Source: Chloroflexota bacterium
GTDB lineage: Bacteria; Chloroflexota; Anaerolineae; B4-G1; SLSP01
DNA length: 5,399 bases
Reading direction: 5' to 3'
NCBI GenBank assembly: GCA_022707665.1
Contig: JAKJAE010000220.1
Location: 1 to 5,399 of the forward strand
In this document: positions 5,334 to 5,399 of the stretch, in pieces
Layout: every line of letters starts with the position of its first letter
Numbering within the stretch: position 1 is the stretch's first letter
Made by a program: the position numbers and the translations under genes
The notes under the pieces: generated by a model
The model's database searches: none
What the model saw: only the letters and a program-made list of their open reading frames with translations
What the model was told of the DNA's origin: nothing

Positions 5334-5399
5334 ACTCACCCCTGAACAGAGGAAGGCCCTGTGCCGAGTCTATGATTTGATCTTGCGGTCGAGCCCATC
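5326..5399 (+). CDS. start of a small hypothetical gene, 3'-partial
   Basis: ATG 5326 starts inside the previous gene, in the overlap ATGACTGA (5326-5333), with GGGGAGGG at 5311-5318 about 7 nt before it. Twenty-four complete codons are visible, beginning MTELTPEQRKALCRVYDLI, and no stop occurs before the window edge. The start looks like an amphipathic helix led by a Thr-Pro-Glu-Gln cap. The strong ribosome site and overlap indicate an operon with the 85-aa gene. Function is unknown and the full length is outside the window. Confidence 0.7.
   Translation, partial: MTELTPEQRKALCRVYDLILRSSP

Noticed and set aside
4899..5339. Open frame on the - strand (146 codons)
   Set aside because: It crosses the end of the 273-aa gene, the terminator hairpin and the 85-aa gene, so it conflicts with three better-supported features.
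1..5399. CRISPR array, tRNA, rRNA, insertion sequence or replication origin
   Set aside because: No regularly spaced repeats, tRNA T-arm sequence, transposase-like protein with terminal repeats, or origin-like iteron or AT-rich cluster was seen on either strand.

Overview
The window reads as an accessory region, such as a prophage, integrative element, plasmid or genomic island, of a fairly GC-rich bacterium or its phage. All supportable genes lie on the + strand. Bacterial expression signals are clear: purine-rich Shine-Dalgarno sites, hairpin terminators and an overlapping gene pair. The sequence alone does not fix the phylum. The first gene has a strong preference for G/C at third codon positions; the later genes show it less, which suggests a mosaic origin.

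Layout. (1) 1-2914: a large SNF2-family (superfamily 2) ATPase, cut at its 5' end by the window edge. It has a zinc-ribbon-like cysteine cluster inserted in the first RecA lobe and a C-terminal QLPLF peptide that matches the bacterial sliding-clamp-binding motif. (2) 2915-3087: a terminator hairpin, then a compact regulatory region with two TGCTACCATA repeats (extended -10-like), an inverted repeat between them and a good Shine-Dalgarno. (3) 3088-3924: an unrecognised 278-aa protein with a charged, possibly DNA-binding C-terminal half. (4) 3925-4165: about 240 bp without a conventional gene. It holds a possible 10-codon leader ORF, three potential RNA hairpins and a very strong Shine-Dalgarno that leads only into a 3-codon ORF. 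(5) 4166-4987: an unrecognised 273-aa protein with an uncertain start, followed by a strong two-part hairpin at 5017-5057. (6) 5076-5399: two small genes overlapping by 8 bp, the second running off the window.

How the parts relate. The SNF2 protein is the only gene with a confident biochemical class. It is probably a DNA translocase or remodeller that works near replication forks if the clamp motif is real. Hairpins after the SNF2 gene and after the 273-aa gene, plus separate leaders, suggest at least three transcription units rather than one operon. No toxin-antitoxin pair, CRISPR array, tRNA, transposase, integrase or recognisable defence system could be supported. The most unusual stretches are the 4020-4165 leader and the architecture of the SNF2 protein.
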